NCBI GenBank assembly: GCA_023101885.1
Contig: JALPQD010000388.1
Coordinates: 575,001 to 639,000, forward strand
Source of the DNA: Typhlomys cinereus
Lineage: Eukaryota > Chordata > Mammalia > Rodentia > Platacanthomyidae
Reading direction: 5' to 3'
DNA: 64,000 nucleotides
How positions within the stretch are numbered: the first letter of the stretch is position 1; each line of letters opens with the position of its first letter. The position numbers and the translations under genes are program-made. The notes beneath the pieces are model-generated. The model was given only the letters and a program-made list of their open reading frames with translations. It did no database searches and was not told the origin of the DNA. Positions 34,211 to 47,440 of the stretch are shown one piece after another.

Positions 34211-34910
34211 GCATGCGTCATGTATTTACAAAGAGAAACACACAAATATCAGGTATATCTACTGGGCTATGGCTTGTTTTTGTAGTGTGTTGAAACTGTG
34301 CACATACTATCATATTTTAGGCAGTTCCACACAATTTAACTTTAAGTAATGATAATCTTGACGAATATTTAGCCCAAAAAGTATACCTTAGAATGGATTG
34401 TGTGTTTGGGGGAGAGGGGGAATAAAAGAAATGTGGAAAAGGAAAAAGGGCTGGAGAGAACTTCAAGAATGAAAGGTGAAATAAGAAAAGTAATGTACTT
34501 TGGCTTAATATATTAATTAAATAATTAAATAAAATATTAATACGGTTTGAGCTAAGCAAGCCATGGGAGTGGATGGGAGGACTTAAAAGCCAGATAAGTA
34601 GCAAAAATTAATTACGACCTTTATGTTTCCAAAAGACTATATCAGCAAAACAAACATTCTAATGCAATTTTGATATGTCACTCATCAATGATTTTGAATT
34701 GGCATCCTAATCTCTACCATGAGGTTAATTTACCAAACCTTACTCATCTTTATCTGCCTCTGCAAAACACTCTTGGCTGGCCACTAGGCTTTTGCTGTTT
34801 TACATTGGCGTTACAAGGAACTCGCTTGGGCAAGAGTTCCCTGTGCCTTCAACAACTGTCCAGGACCCTCGGAGCAGTGGCTTTGTGAACGGAGATAGCA
34901 AAACCATCAT
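34211..34910. other. Unique AT-rich intron
   Basis: 34500-34545 is a short ATTAA/TAAAT-rich patch. Nothing else recognised. Confidence 0.5.
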
Positions 34911-34925
34911 CCTGAAGTCACTCTT

Positions 34926-35220
34926 TTTTTTTTAAATTTTTTTATTATTTATTCAATTGTGTATGTGTGCGGTGCAATTGTATGTGTGTATGTGTGTATG
35001 TGTGTGTGTAGAACCACGGGCAAATTGGGGAACCACCATGGACGCCTCCACCTCCTTCTTGTTTACTCTGTCCAGGGATTCACAGGCTCCGCCCTACCAG
35101 GGCTAGAAACGCAGGCTGTCCCTGCTTCCGCCTGGCATCTATACGTGGGGTCTAGGATCCGAACTCAGGACCTTCCGTCTGCAAGGCAGAGGCTTAACCC
35201 CTGAGCCACCTCTCCAGCCC
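34926..35220 (-). repeat. Young DIP-like SINE, antisense, 15-bp TSD
   Basis: TSD CCTGAAGTCACTCTT at 34911-34925 and 35221-35235. Head ...GCCACCTCTCCAGCCCC at the right, T-rich end at the left. The tail is a mixed GTGTAT/GTGTGT run rather than pure GT, showing an interrupted CA array. Confidence 0.93.
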
Positions 35221-35469
35221 CCTGAAGTCACTCTTGACCACATTCACTCCTGAAATCACACCGCCTCCTGTGGCAGCCTCTGGACTGACATGCTGAACAA
35301 ATCACCAAGGATCAAGGCAGCTGCCCACCCCGGCTGCAGTTCTCTCATCCCCCCTGAGGACATCCAAGCCAGTTGCATTTGTACCTTTCTCATTTTCAAA
35401 CGCTGTCCTAAAATCCCTGTGGTTCTGAACACAGAGACTGCATTAGAGAAATGTCTATAAAAAGTAAGT

Positions 35470-35662
35470 ACCGAGGCGGAGGATACTTGCTTAAGTGTAG
35501 GAGGCCCTGGGTTTAGTATCAAGTACTGCAGTTAATTGGGTCTGGCGATGCATACCTGTCCCCCCAGCACTTAGAAAGTTGAGGCGAGAGGATCACCATG
35601 AATCTGAGGTCAGTATGGGTGCAAAGTAAGATCCTGGCTCAAATTAAAAAGAAAAGAAAAAC
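35470..35662 (+). repeat. ID/B1-like composite SINE, decayed
   Basis: GGAGGCCCTGGGTTTAGTATC (tRNA/ID), then GGCGATGCATACCTGTCCCCCCAGCACTTAGAAAGTTGAGG and AGTAAGATCCTGGCTC (B1), A-rich end. Confidence 0.65.
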
Positions 35663-38320
35663 AAATTTCCTTTAAAAGTCAAAGGCAAGCCATAGAGAAA
35701 CTTTGGTAAAGGACTGCCCCTTTGCTTCTCCTATCCTAGCCAGTCATTTCTAACTCAGGAAGAATTGGTTGCATTGCAGATGTTTCTCTTCCTCCTGCTG
35801 ATCCTTTTGTAGAAGAACAGAGCCTTGCTTTCTAAGTCAGCTCTATTTCTCTCAGGTCTGGGAGTTCAACTCTGCCTCCTCCAAACTCTCCCTTCCCTCC
35901 TCAGCATTTTTACAGCTCCCCTCGCTTATCCTTGTTCACAAATCATTTTCATCTTTGTGTTTTGTCTACAAATTATAAAATCAGTCCTTTTTTCTTAAAT
36001 AGATAAGTCACCTTTTTTCCCCCATTTTCTTTTCTTTTTTCATTTCCTTGCCTTTGTTTTGTTTTGGGTCACATATACTCATAGAAAGGAATCAAAATAA
36101 ACAGCTGAAATAAACGTGTCCTCCAGATTATCCTGGAATGGAAATGGTTGCTTTGCCAGTGCAAAGGAGGAAGAGCCAATCTTTTCTGGAAGCAGCCTTA
36201 GACATCTGCTGCTAATATGCAGCACTAGAGTCTAGAGAGTATTAATTCAGAAGAGAGAACAGAAGGTTTTTGTCCTTCTAACAATAGAAATAAAGAAAAG
36301 CATTGCCTAGACAATGGGCAAAAAGAAAGAACCCAACTGAGGGTGTGTTCCATGTAAGTGATCCCCAGTATTCACTGATGGTCTTGTTTACCCATGGTAT
36401 AGTTTATTGTAAGGCACATAGACCTCATTACTGTCCAACCATGCTAATTGCTATTCTTCTTTATCTGTTTCTTGAAGCAACGGGTTTTTTATTTTAAAGT
36501 TATGCTTCTTCTTGCTAAGCCCTGACAACCAAATGTGGCAAAGTCAGCATCTGCATAGAATCAATATATTATACAAACTATGATAAACCCTGTATTTTTT
36601 CCCATTCAGTGGGACATGTATTTTCCCATCAAGCACTTGCAGTGTGATAAATGTTATTTGAAGTTAAAATTGTTCAACGCTCCGAAAAATCATCAGAAGA
36701 AGCTTCTCATTATCAATATTGATTGATGGGAAGTCAATGACACAGAAAAGTCAAGTAATTGGACCAAGACCACACAGAGTGAAAGTGCCAAAGCCATGAT
36801 TTAAATGCAAGCTATCTCCAAAGCCCAAGGTCTTCCATACAAGCAGACATTGTTGCTTCTGCCTTTGGCATTCTTCTCTCCCCATGCAGGCTGTTAAGTG
36901 ATGGTAACTGTGAGTCTTTTGACTACAGTGTCTGTCTCTATATCCATCCACCTGAGCTTGTCAAGTGTCACCCATAAATTCTTTAAACTCTACTGGCTTT
37001 TCCAGAGATGGCATATCACCTTATAACATACACAGCCCCATGGAGGGCTATGTGCAAATCTCCTGGTCTCCATCTATGTGGTCTCTGTTTTCTAACTTGA
37101 TGCCATATCTTGAGTCTAGCAGAAAATCTATCAATCAGAGCAGTGTGTATTCTTCAACTCACTTCTGAAAACCAATTGCTTTAAATTACATAGAAACTAT
37201 GAATCTCCTTAGGAGTTTGCTGCAAGTTTAATTAAAAGAACAGTCCTATAATCATTTCTGCTTGCAGCACTGTATGAGGGTGTGGTTAGATCTGAGGTTT
37301 TCTCTAGTGCTAAATTGAATCATTAAGTGACCAGTGGTAATAACATAGCACTTTCCAGATAAGGAAAAAAGAAAGAAAACTAAATCATAGCTTTTCCACA
37401 TCACTGGAACACTTCTGAATTATCTTTGAGTAGCAATAGTCATACCACCCCTGGAAACAATCAATGGCAATTGTAAAATAATTATGGGATGTAACATCTT
37501 ATTCTTACCGGATCATAGGCATTGCTATTAATACTACCATAACTACTATAAATAGCTACTTTCTTTCAAAGAGTTTAGATTGCTTCTATAATTATGTATG
37601 GCATCTTATTAAACACAATCTTAGCACAGTATTATCTTAAGTGGATTAGCTGTCCTTTTCTTTTAACTGATGATTATCATGGTTTTGTCATGGGAGACAG
37701 TACAGCTGATGATGTGGGACCTCAGGGGCCCAGGTCAAAGTTCTGGCTTTGCTATTTGCCAAGAAAGAAGGTTATCAGGAAGCTAAGTCACTTCTGTGTA
37801 CCTGTGAATTATGTCCAGTGCTTGGGAACTACTATTGCAGAATCACTATAATGTCTCACTCTGTATCTCTGTAGATTGGGTTTTCCAGTGTTGATCTGTT
37901 GGCTTCATTCTTAGACTGATATCCCCCTCACACTGAGACCAAGGATAGACACAGACAGCTTTAGTTTACAGTCTGACAGTTTAGAAATTCTGTCATCCTG
38001 CCTATTTCTCTCCTAACTTATGTTAAAGGACATAGAAAATGATACATTCGTGGTGGAGTTCATGCAGTTATTTATCCTGAATTAGGTAATGAGATAAGGT
38101 CCCATTCATACTTCACCAGTTAACCTCAGAGAGAGTAGGGGAATTGTGATTTCAAAACAGTGAATTAACATTTTTAAAAGATTCTATTAAAGGAGGAAGT
38201 ATAAATTAGTGAAAAATGTCATAATTTGTATGTACAATTAAAGCTGAATGACAAATATGCAGCAGTGAGCAAACTGCTATATCAGAATAATAAAATTCCG
38301 GAGTTCTGTTTTGCTTTTTT
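35663..38320. other. Unique intron
   Basis: 2.6 kb without recognised repeats. No exon-like open frame with splice sites. Confidence 0.5.
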
Positions 38321-38324
38321 AAAG

Positions 38325-38525
38325 ACTTTTGTTGTCTTCTTTTCACTGGGTCTCATGTAGCCCATGCTAGCTTCAAACTTGCTGTAAAGTGAAGCATGAC
38401 CTTTAATTTCTGAACTTCCATCTCCTAAATTGTAGGATTATGAGCATTCAAACCATTCCTAATGTGTGCATGGTAGGAATCAAACCCAGGGATTTGCGTA
38501 TGTTAAGCACTACTCTACCCCCAAC
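38325..38525 (-). repeat. B1-like SINE plus ID head, antisense
   Basis: GTCTCATGTAGCCCATGCTAGCTTCAAACTTGC and CTCCTAAATTGTAGGATTATGAGC match antisense B1. AATCAAACCCAGGGATTTGCGTATG follows as the antisense tRNA-like head. Confidence 0.7.
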
Positions 38526-38576
38526 TTCACAGAGCATTTGTTAATGAACTCTGATTGCATACTTAAGTTATGATAT

Positions 38577-38965
38577 TTGACCTTAAGTTTCATGTTCTAT
38601 TGCTCTAATAAATATATGACCCAGTCAAACTAAGGAGACAAGAGGATGATACAAGCTTGTAATTCAAGTTCTACTGATCATGGTAAGAGAAGTCATGCCA
38701 ACACAAAGCAGAGGGAACTGGCCAAGCCAGGGCAAGGGCTGTGCTCATCCACATGAAGTCAACCGTGCTCTTCATTTATGTATTTCTCCAGAGAATGCAC
38801 CCCAGACTCTGGGTGAGATCTTCCCATATCAATCATGCAATTAACACAGTTTTCTACAGACAGGATTAGAGGTCTACCTTAACTAGATAATTCCTCCTGG
38901 ATGTGTCTAGAATCTCACCTTTCAAGTGTCAAGTTGACAGATGAAACAAGGCAGCACAGTCTTCA
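38577..38965 (-). repeat. MaLR-like LTR, antisense
   Basis: CTATTGCTCTAATAAATATATGAC, AGCTTGTAATTCAAGTTC, and TCACCTTTCAAGTGTCAAGTTGACAG follow the order of the 53149-53571 element. Ends approximate. Confidence 0.5.
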
Positions 38966-40670
38966 TGACACTACCATGGCCATTATCCATTGTAATGAAA
39001 GAGAAAGTATGTAATATGCCCAGCAGAGGAAACATAATATGCAACAGCCACCTTTTGATACTTAAATATACCTGGTTTCATGGCCCATGTTGAGATTATT
39101 AAAGATCAATCTCAACTTCAAAATTTATGTTCATTTCTCAATAAAAAGGGAGAAAATAATCTTGATTGAATTATAAGATTATATGTTCTTTTCGTTTAAC
39201 AGTTTAGTTAGCAAAAGCCTCATGGTTGCATTAAGCATTAAAGAAAAATCTAGAATTGAAGAGAGTCAGTTGTACCCAGTGCCTCAGAAAGGTAGACTTT
39301 CTGCCAGCAGGCTAAATCTGTGGTGTATTGAGTCCTGAGTTGAGTTTAGCATGAAATAATTTCCAGTAGTTCTCATTACAAATGATTCAGCAACCTATTA
39401 AGTATTGATAAAAGATGATGACATCTTAAGACTATGTCAATTGTTGTAAATTACTAAAGACTTATTTTGTTTGGATCCCAAATCCCACATAAAAATGCCT
39501 GGCAGAAAAGGCAGTGGGCTTTTTTTGGAAGAAAGAGCCTGGGTAGCCCCACAGCAAAATCACTAAGAAAATAGAGAAATCCAGAATGATTCCCAATGTC
39601 ATCCTTGATGGTCCACACTCAAGTGACCTCTAGTACAAACCCATACATGAGAAAGAAATGAAAATGCTGTCTGGAAACAGGATCAGATGAACTGTGACTA
39701 CCTATTTCATATGAGTTATTCACATGGAAAAAAATTAAGTATTGTCTTAAAAATTAACCTTTGCTATTTTGAAATGGAAACCTCGATTCAGTGGTAGATC
39801 CAGGAATGGAAGCACATAATATGCATAGGAAAAAAACAAAGAAGTCCTTGATCTCCATAGGTAATGTGTGCTGGTTCCCATATTTCAGTGCCAGTAATTG
39901 TGAATGACTCCCCCATGCCTTGACTTTGGCAACAAACCAACAAATCCTACTGGCAGTATGTTGATTGTATGCCAAGTTTATTGCTAAGTCCTTTTGTTGT
40001 AGTCATTGTTCAAATCAATCCCCAAATCGATATTGAAAAGCAGTTTCCTGGTCAACACTCTTTAGAAGTGTGGTAAAACATCAGTTGTAACACATGTAAA
40101 GAAAAAAAAAGAAATAAACAGAAGTTTGTTCATGGCTCTGCACATCACATTTATTCCTCTGGATGAAGAGGTTTATGTGAGACATCGGATGGTCTTCTTG
40201 CTGCTCCTTTCAGCCCCACCTCCTCTCTGTTGCAGATTCTGTCTTTCACTTGGCCTCTGGGCAGCTTAGCCCTCCATAGTAAAAGAAAATGCCTTTTTAC
40301 TTGGTCCAGCCAAGCTCTTGGAATTAAATCTTATGGGCCCAATTAGGTACCATGCCCATAGACAGACCTGGGGGTAGAATCAACCTTGGCATACTCTGTG
40401 CACTTAAAGTAAGAGATGATGATGATTCAGGACTAGCCAGGCTGCTTTTACTAAGAAAAAAGAAGGGAAAGGGAAAAGTACTTGCTATAAATAGATATTT
40501 TAGTCTTCACTTCAGATGAAAGTAAATAAATGATAAGGAAAAAATAAAAATACCACATGTTAAATTTCATCTAAAATGTCATCTTCCATGTGCATAGTGG
40601 TGACTGAAATTGTTTACACTTTTTAATCCTTTGACAGTTATATGTGTGTAAGTAAAACTTTGTAATCTTT
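38966..40670. other. Unique intron
   Basis: Nothing recognised. Confidence 0.5.
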
Positions 40671-40674
40671 CATT

Positions 40675-41003
40675 GTGTGTGTGCATGTGTGTGTGTAGGT
40701 TTGTTATGTTTGTGGTGTGTGTGAATATAAGGTACATGCATGTGAGCTGGGAAACATATCCTGGTATGGAGGATACTGACTCTCTTCCTCTATCACTCAC
40801 CTGATGACTTTGAGGCAGGGTCTTTCACTGAACTGGAATCTCAGTATTTTGGCTGGGCTGTGTGGCCAGTTAGCTTTTGGATCTACCTGTCTCCACCTTA
40901 CAGAGCTTACAGACATGCATAGTCATATCCAGTTTTACATTGGGGCTGGGGATCTGAACTCAGATCCTTACTGCTCTTATCCACTGAGCCAGCAATCTTG
41001 AGT
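40675..41003 (-). repeat. B4-like composite SINE, antisense
   Basis: GTGTGTGTGCATGTG tail, TTTGAGGCAGGGTCTTTCACTGAACTGGAATCTC (B1 antisense), GGGGATCTGAACTCAGATCCTTACTGC and CCACTGAGCCAGCAATC (tRNA-like head). Confidence 0.75.
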
Positions 41004-41027
41004 CCTTATTAAATATTGCTACTAAAT

Positions 41028-41200
41028 GTGCCATGATGTGAATGTGGGCTGCCTGCCCCTCACAGGCTTATGTGTTTAAATACTTATTCCTCAGTTGGTG
41101 GTATTGTTCAGGAAGGTAATGGAACCTGTAGGAGAGAGACCCTTGTTGGAGGAAGCAGGTCATTGGTGGCCTTGAGCTTAGTAGAATCCAATGATGCATG
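41028..41200 (+). repeat. MaLR/ORR1-like LTR fragment
   Basis: GCCATGATGTGAATGTGGGC, TCAGTTGGTGGTATTGTTCAGG and GGAGGAAGCAGGTCATTGGTGGCC follow rodent ORR1/MT 5' order. The 3' part is missing. Confidence 0.45.
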
Positions 41201-41299
41201 TGTTTAAGTGAAAAAAAGTAAAAGATGAAAAAATAGAAAGAGAAGTGATAAAGAAGTAAATGAAAATGCAAAACTCTCATTCATCATAATCAAGATTTT

Positions 41300-41595
41300 T
41301 TTGCATACATGCATGTATACATGAATGTGTGCATGTGTATGTGTGTGTGTGTGTATGTATCAAAAAGCACTGTGTGTCCCTACAGAGGATAAAGGGTGAC
41401 TTCAGGAGTCATTCTGTATTGCTCTACCTCCTTCTTGCTTCCCTCTGGGATTTCCTAGGCTCTGCCCATAAGGGTTGGAAGTACAGACCACAGTCATTAC
41501 ACCACTTAGCAGTTTTTACTGGTGACCCAGGATCTGAACTCAAGTCCTTCTGCTGGTGAGGCAGAGTCTTATTCTCTGATCCATCTCTCTAGCCC
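41300..41595 (-). repeat. Older DIP-like SINE, antisense
   Basis: GTATGTATCAAAAAGCACTGTG, GTGACTTCAGGAGTCATTCTG and GGATCTGAACTCAAGTCCTTCTGC...ATCCATCTCTCTAGCCC. CAAGAT on both sides is a weak TSD candidate. Confidence 0.75.
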
Positions 41596-42141
41596 AAGAT
41601 AACTTAGTAATATTTCAGCAAAAGTAGAAATTGTTAGATGGTCTCTTTCATCCCTTGCTGAAAGCCATGGCATGATGAAGGTCATTGTTCAGAGTGAATA
41701 TCATTGCTCACTGTCAGCTTTATGTTGAGGTGGCAGCAGAGTATACAAACCATTGAGAATCAGCTTGTTCCTGTAATCAGTCTTCCATTTTTCTCAGATC
41801 TCTGCATTCCAGCTTTAGCACTTCAGACGCACAATCTACTCACTGTGTGTCCTCATAACCCACTGGGGTTCCAAGGGTCATCCTTTCTTCCTTCAGGATC
41901 CTGTGCTTGCCATCTCCTGTGCTGTTCTCTGCACCAGCACTAGGTCAACATTTCACCACTTGATGTAGAGAAGAGGCCCCTGTATGTGTCTCCTATCATT
42001 CTCCTGCCTAGGGAATAGTGTGTTTTCCTAACCAGAGCCTGTCCAGAGGAAAACCTAACTGGATTCTTCCCGACTTGGACTTCTGTCTAGACTTTCAGAT
42101 CTGCTGCTCATCTAACTCTACTTGCAAAATTCCAAAAGTAA

Positions 42142-42424
42142 GGCAGGAGAGATGGCCAAGGAGTTAAAACCTTTGCCTCATAAGTAAAAGGACCTGAGTT
42201 CTGATCTCCAGATCCCACATTAAAAATTACTAGGTGGATATCACAGAGGCTTATAATTCTGTTCCTGGAAGGTGGAGTTTGGAAAACTCCAAAGCAAAAC
42301 CATGAGGAGAGAGAAGAAATCCTGGACAATTCCTGACATCACCCTTGGACCTCCACAGGCACACACATTCAAGTGTCTTCTTGTACACTTCACACACACA
42401 CATGCACACACACATACACAGAGT
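42142..42424 (+). repeat. Older DIP-like SINE, sense
   Basis: GGCAGGAGAGATGGCCAAGG head, AAAGGACCTGAGTTCTGATCTCC, GACATCACCCTTGGACCTCCACAGG and a CACACATG tail. Same layout as 55491-55787. Confidence 0.75.
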
Positions 42425-44655
42425 TTCAAGGGTTGGGTAGGTAATTCCATGCATTCATTATTCTATAGATATGTCTCATACTTGTGATTTTACATGTTTG
42501 CCCAGCTGGGCATATACTACCTCAAGTAATTTTGGCAGTGGTTGTGTCAACATGTAACATGTGGATGAACAGTCAGGCTTTGTTACAAAGATGATGTGTG
42601 GAGATCCTCATCAGTGGATCTCAGTGCACGCCTCTCAATATTGGACCCCATCATGTTGCCTACTTGCTTCCTTCTACTTTTCTGGCCATGCAGCATCTCC
42701 TACTTCTTCAAATGATTGTCATTTTATACCAAATAAAATACATCATAGCACGAACTTCAATCCAGGTGTTTGTGCAATTGGTAGGAATAACATAAGTTTA
42801 GGGTCGATTTATCCCAATCTATCTCAAATTCATTATTTCTAGCTGGATATAGCTTAGAACCTGGCCCAAGCATCAGTTTTTTTCTATGGAATCTTTTATG
42901 GAGAACTAAAAGTGACACTATTATTATCACCTAGTAAGTCAGTATCGAATTTGTTCACTAACTCCTTCTTTTTTATTTCTTCCTTAACTTCTCCTGCTAA
43001 AAGATGAGTCCCTTAATAGTCCACACTCAGCTTCCCATGTTTCTAACTTGGATTCATACCACTGTAACTGCAGCAATGAAAGCCCATGTATGTGCTTTTA
43101 CACATACAATGCACAGCACAGCATTCATGAAATTTAAACTTGCATAGGAGTGTGTGCATATTAACTCATGAATACATCTCAAATGAACTCATTTGTTAAA
43201 ATAGACAAATGACATAGATGACCTCCCTTTTTCCTTTGATCATGAAAAGGTGAGCATTTAAAACATTTCAGGGGGAAAAATTCTCCAATAGCAAAAGACA
43301 CAATTTTCTTAGCACTCGGCTCTGCATCAACTCAATAAGCTGCACTAAGTGACAATGAAACCCATGTTGTTAGGAAAATTCCACAAAAGGCAGGATGACT
43401 ACACTGAGATCATTTGAAGGGGAGACAGCTTTAGATTGCTGGGGGTGACAGAGCCTTCATCCATTTCCTAATAGAGAATTCTGGGGAAGAAATCAGGGAA
43501 ATCGGCATCCCTTTTCTCAGTACTAAGGGCTTCCTCCCTCCTCCTTCCTCTTGGCCTGCAGTCTCGTCCAGCACGGCTCTTATTCCCCACTTTGTGAGCT
43601 GAACCCCAGGGTGACCTAGAAGGCCCTAGAAGGCTGTGTGAGGTGGCCTACCAAGGGCTGCGTGTGGGCGGTCCAGCGCTGCACTAAAAGCGCCATACGA
43701 GCGTTTTTCATTATCCTCAAGAGGCCTGTGCTTTATGCGCTTTTGCTATTAATGATCTCCACACGAGTGCTTCTTTCTAACCCTCCTGTGCTTTCCTCTG
43801 CTTCTTAATCTTTCCCATTACTAGCAAGTTTTCCTTACAAATGAAGCCGCCTGTGCCCTTCTGCAGTGGGCGCCTATCACTTCTCCCACAGCCTTCATTC
43901 ACTAATGGTCCTCATTGATCCCTGTCCCCTTATCTTGATGATTCTCTGTCCCCCTGGGCTGCAGCTCCTCTGTCTTTGTACAAGAGAGAGTCAGTCACTT
44001 CTCTAGATTGCCACTAAGAATTCTTCAGATGTAAAGTGCAAACCACTGTCATAAATGCTGGTGAAAGATGCTGGGGAAGAGGGCATCCTCAGACTTACAG
44101 CTTCAAAATTTGTAATTATATTAGAACAAATACATCTTGCTTCCAATCCAAGGACTTCTATGGTTATACTATGTTCTGCATGTTATATTAATTTTGCATG
44201 TACATTAATATATATATTAATTCTGCAAAACAACAGGAGATGCTCTAGAATAAGAGACCTGGAATCACTGTACTTCTATGAGAATTCTGCTTTTAATAGG
44301 CATGGTGTGAAGTCTCACAGAGTTTATCAGTAACATGATTACTATAGAATTATTTTCTTCATATACTATCAGCAAAAGTGAGATATTTCAGATGAAATAC
44401 ATATATGGAATCAATATTAATTACTATTAAAAAAAGGAACAGGGAATTATTAGGTTCATATATCTTCCCAAAACATGACAGGCTCATTTTTATTCAATTT
44501 AATTTATTAGTGGAGATTTTTAATATATACATGTTGTCTCCTATGTCTTCACAGTATTTGGACCAATAGACAGACATTGAACCACCTGTTTTAATTGTAG
44601 TCCTGAATTTTAGAATCCTAACTCATTCCATGAGCCCCAACTGAGGTATATGTTT
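42425..44655. other. Unique intron with CpG-dense block at 43640-43775
   Basis: Otherwise AT-rich. 43640-43775 has about nine CpGs in 135 bases, the sequence CTAAAAGCGCC, CATTATCC and TATTAATGATC, and the 8-bp inverted repeat AAAAGCGC (43686-43693) / GCGCTTTT (43737-43744). This is the best enhancer candidate in the window. Confidence 0.5.
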
Positions 44656-44659
44656 TAGT

Positions 44660-44948
44660 GTGTATGTGTGTGTTAGTGTGTATGGTTATGTGTGTCTGTG
44701 CATAAATGTGCGAGAGTTTACATGCATGTTCATGTGTGCATGTTTGTGGGGAGGCGTGGGATGGCCTGAGGTGTTGTTCTTTAGGAGTCATCTACCTTTG
44801 TTTGATGCTGCTGAGATTAGTCTCTTAGTAGGACAGGGGGCAAGAGCTAACTTTCTGTACCTCCCAACCTTTGGGACTGTAGTGATGTATCAGTAGGCCT
44901 GGCTTTTTAAATCTTGGTTCTCTGGGTGGAACTCTGGTCCACAAGTAC

Positions 44949-45032
<84 letters not shown>

Positions 45033-45305
45033 CAGAAGACACTGTGTCTCTGTGGGAAACCAAGGGTGATTTTGGGAATCATCCTGCATTGCTTCAACCA
45101 CATGTTTGTTTCTCTGGGATTTCCCAAGCTCCACCCACTAGGTCCAAGAGTGCAGGCCATGGCTGTTTCCCTCTGAAATTTTTACATGGGATCTGGGATC
45201 CCAACTCAGGGCCTTCTACTTTCCAGGCAGAGTCTCAAACCCTCAGCCATCTCTCCAGTCCCCCGAAGTAAGCCCTTTATTTACAGAATTATCTCCACAG
45301 CCCTC
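44660..45305 (-). repeat. B4-like SINE, antisense, split by a younger SINE
   Basis: 44660-44948 gives tail and B1-like middle, ending GTGGAACTCTGGTCC. The antisense tRNA head resumes after 45264 as AAGCCCTTTATTTACAG then ATCTCCACAGCCC. The join reads through naturally if 44949-45264 is removed. Confidence 0.7.
44949..45264 (-). repeat. Older DIP-like SINE nested in a B4-like SINE
   Basis: (TTTA)n 44949-44990 is the complement of an AATAAA-type tail, (GT)n 44991-45030 follows, then ATCAGAAGACACTGTG...CAGCCATCTCTCCAGTCCCC. AAGTA at 44943-44947 and 45266-45270 is a short candidate TSD. Confidence 0.8.
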
Positions 45306-47065
45306 AACGGAATTACTTGAAAAGCAAAATCCTGGTTTCTTAGATAAACAAAACCTAGCCTCTGTCCTCAGGAAGTTGCAGCTGCTTAGGTTGGGACTCC
45401 AAAGGGAGTGCCCCAGAAGAATTGGAGTCTGGAAGAAAGGCCAGGCATGGAATTGGGGAGGAAAGAGCAAGAGTAAGTGAAACCTGCCAATCACTCTACA
45501 GCCACTTTTCATTACCTCTAACCCAAACCATTTTCTGACAGAAATTTCTGCTGCATCCCTTCAGCCCCTCCTCCTGAGTTTCACCCATACTTGGCAGAGG
45601 CTCTGAAAAATATCGTTTCCAGCTTAGCTGTTTTGATCTAATAGAGAATCATCAAAATTCTGAAACATGATAAATATTTCTCCCCAAAGCTGAGAACATT
45701 GGCTTATGTCACATTATCTATTTTTGAATGATGCTCCTTTCGTCTCGAGTCATATTTCCTCTTCTGTTTCCTGTGGCAAGACATTGAGGCATAAGGTAAA
45801 GCAATATTGCCTTAAATAGTAGACAATGGGGAGAGAATAAAAAAAGGGAAAGAATTGCATATACACTCAAGCATACAATACACATGCACACACACACAAA
45901 CATACACATGAGAAGAGATTGACTGTGAGAGCTGAGTAACTACAACAGTGCCTGTCAAATGGTCCATATCATCAAATCTAACAGCCCATCAATAAAACAA
46001 TCTTTCCAATTTAACTGTAACATTGTCATCATGAGCTACCACTGATTTACAAGACATTAAAGTAAAAACAAAGTGAGCATTTTGGATGCATTCCCAACTG
46101 AGGAGAAGATTCAAGGAACTAAGCTGGCCTTAGAAGTTTATTTTCCTTATTAGACAGGTATTGGATCAAGATGGATTATGTTTATACATACAGACAAAGA
46201 GACCGAAAGAAGGGGATGTAGAATCAAAATGGAAGAGTGTATTCACTCCCCTTAGAGGAGGTCACATGACACACTCGTTCCTCAGATTCAAGAATTTAGA
46301 AGCTAATCCAACTGAATCTTAACGGATTTGCCAAGGTATCTTCTGAAAGCTGCTAGGAGAGGACAGCAAGAGCCTGTTGGAATGAGGGTGAAACATCGTC
46401 TGTCAGCAGGTATCTTCCTCTAAATGGAATAACTAGAGGAAATGGACTCATCCCACTGTATTTTATGGTTGACTCTGGCACTTAGATCATCAAAACCTCT
46501 AAACAGAACAATCCCATAATTTACAGAAAGCTGTCAAGGTTTCACAGGCATGGCAAGATATGCCCCAGAGTCGTGGATGGAACCTGCATTTATAAGATTT
46601 ATGGCAAAAGGTTTTACAGGAGTGGCCAAGTTTGAGGCAGATAAATTCTGGGAGACAATACTACCAATAATTGAATTACAAAGTCATTACCATGTGCTGA
46701 ACTGAGCAACTTTATGACTCCATGGTGACAAAATGAAACTTGTTAGAATGCTTATGTGCCTCGGATAGCTTCCGCATCACTGTGTTGGAGAACAAATCAG
46801 TGGATCCATGTGTGTCCTGTGATTTTCTCCCTGAGCAGTTCGGAAGCCAAGGAAAACAAGATGCCTGCAATAGGGAGATGCAAGTCAGGCCTTAGCGCAC
46901 ATGGGAAACAAGCGTAACGGGTGATCCTGAGCCTGACTCGATTGTGTTGTGTGAGGTTACTGGACTTCTCGTACTCACCTACAGTAAAAGAACTCGGCGA
47001 TCAGTGCTGTTTCCTACAGAAAAAAAATAGAATGAAAAACAGTTCAGGGGAAAATAGAATAAAAT
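45306..47065. other. Unique intron
   Basis: 45870-45910 is a short CACA/CATACA run. Nothing else recognised in 1.7 kb. Confidence 0.5.
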
Positions 47066-47070
47066 TAGCC

Positions 47071-47440
47071 TGAGGCTGGAGAGATGGTTCACTGAGCAAG
47101 GCCTGAGTTCATATCCCCAAAATCCATGTAGAGACAGACTCAGAAGCATATATTTATAACCCCAAAGCTTCTGCAGGGAGATGAGAGGCAGAGAAAGAAT
47201 TTCTGGATACTGAACACCCTGTGGTATACATACACTGCGCCCTCATAAGCACACATATGCACACACGAAACACATGTTCACAGTCATACAACATACATGC
47301 ATACTAGCACACATACATCACATGTACAACATATACACAAAACACACATATGTATTATACAAACTCACATACACATGCATCACTCACACGTGTAACATAT
47401 CGCAAATGCTCACAGACATACAAAATACAAAAATCACCTA
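47071..47440 (+). repeat. B4-like SINE with extended CA/CATA-rich tail
   Basis: AGGCTGGAGAGATGGTTCACTG head, GCCTGAGTTCATATCCCCAAAATCC, then a degenerate ACACATAC-rich region from 47225 to 47440 that is too long to be the original tail. Confidence 0.65.
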
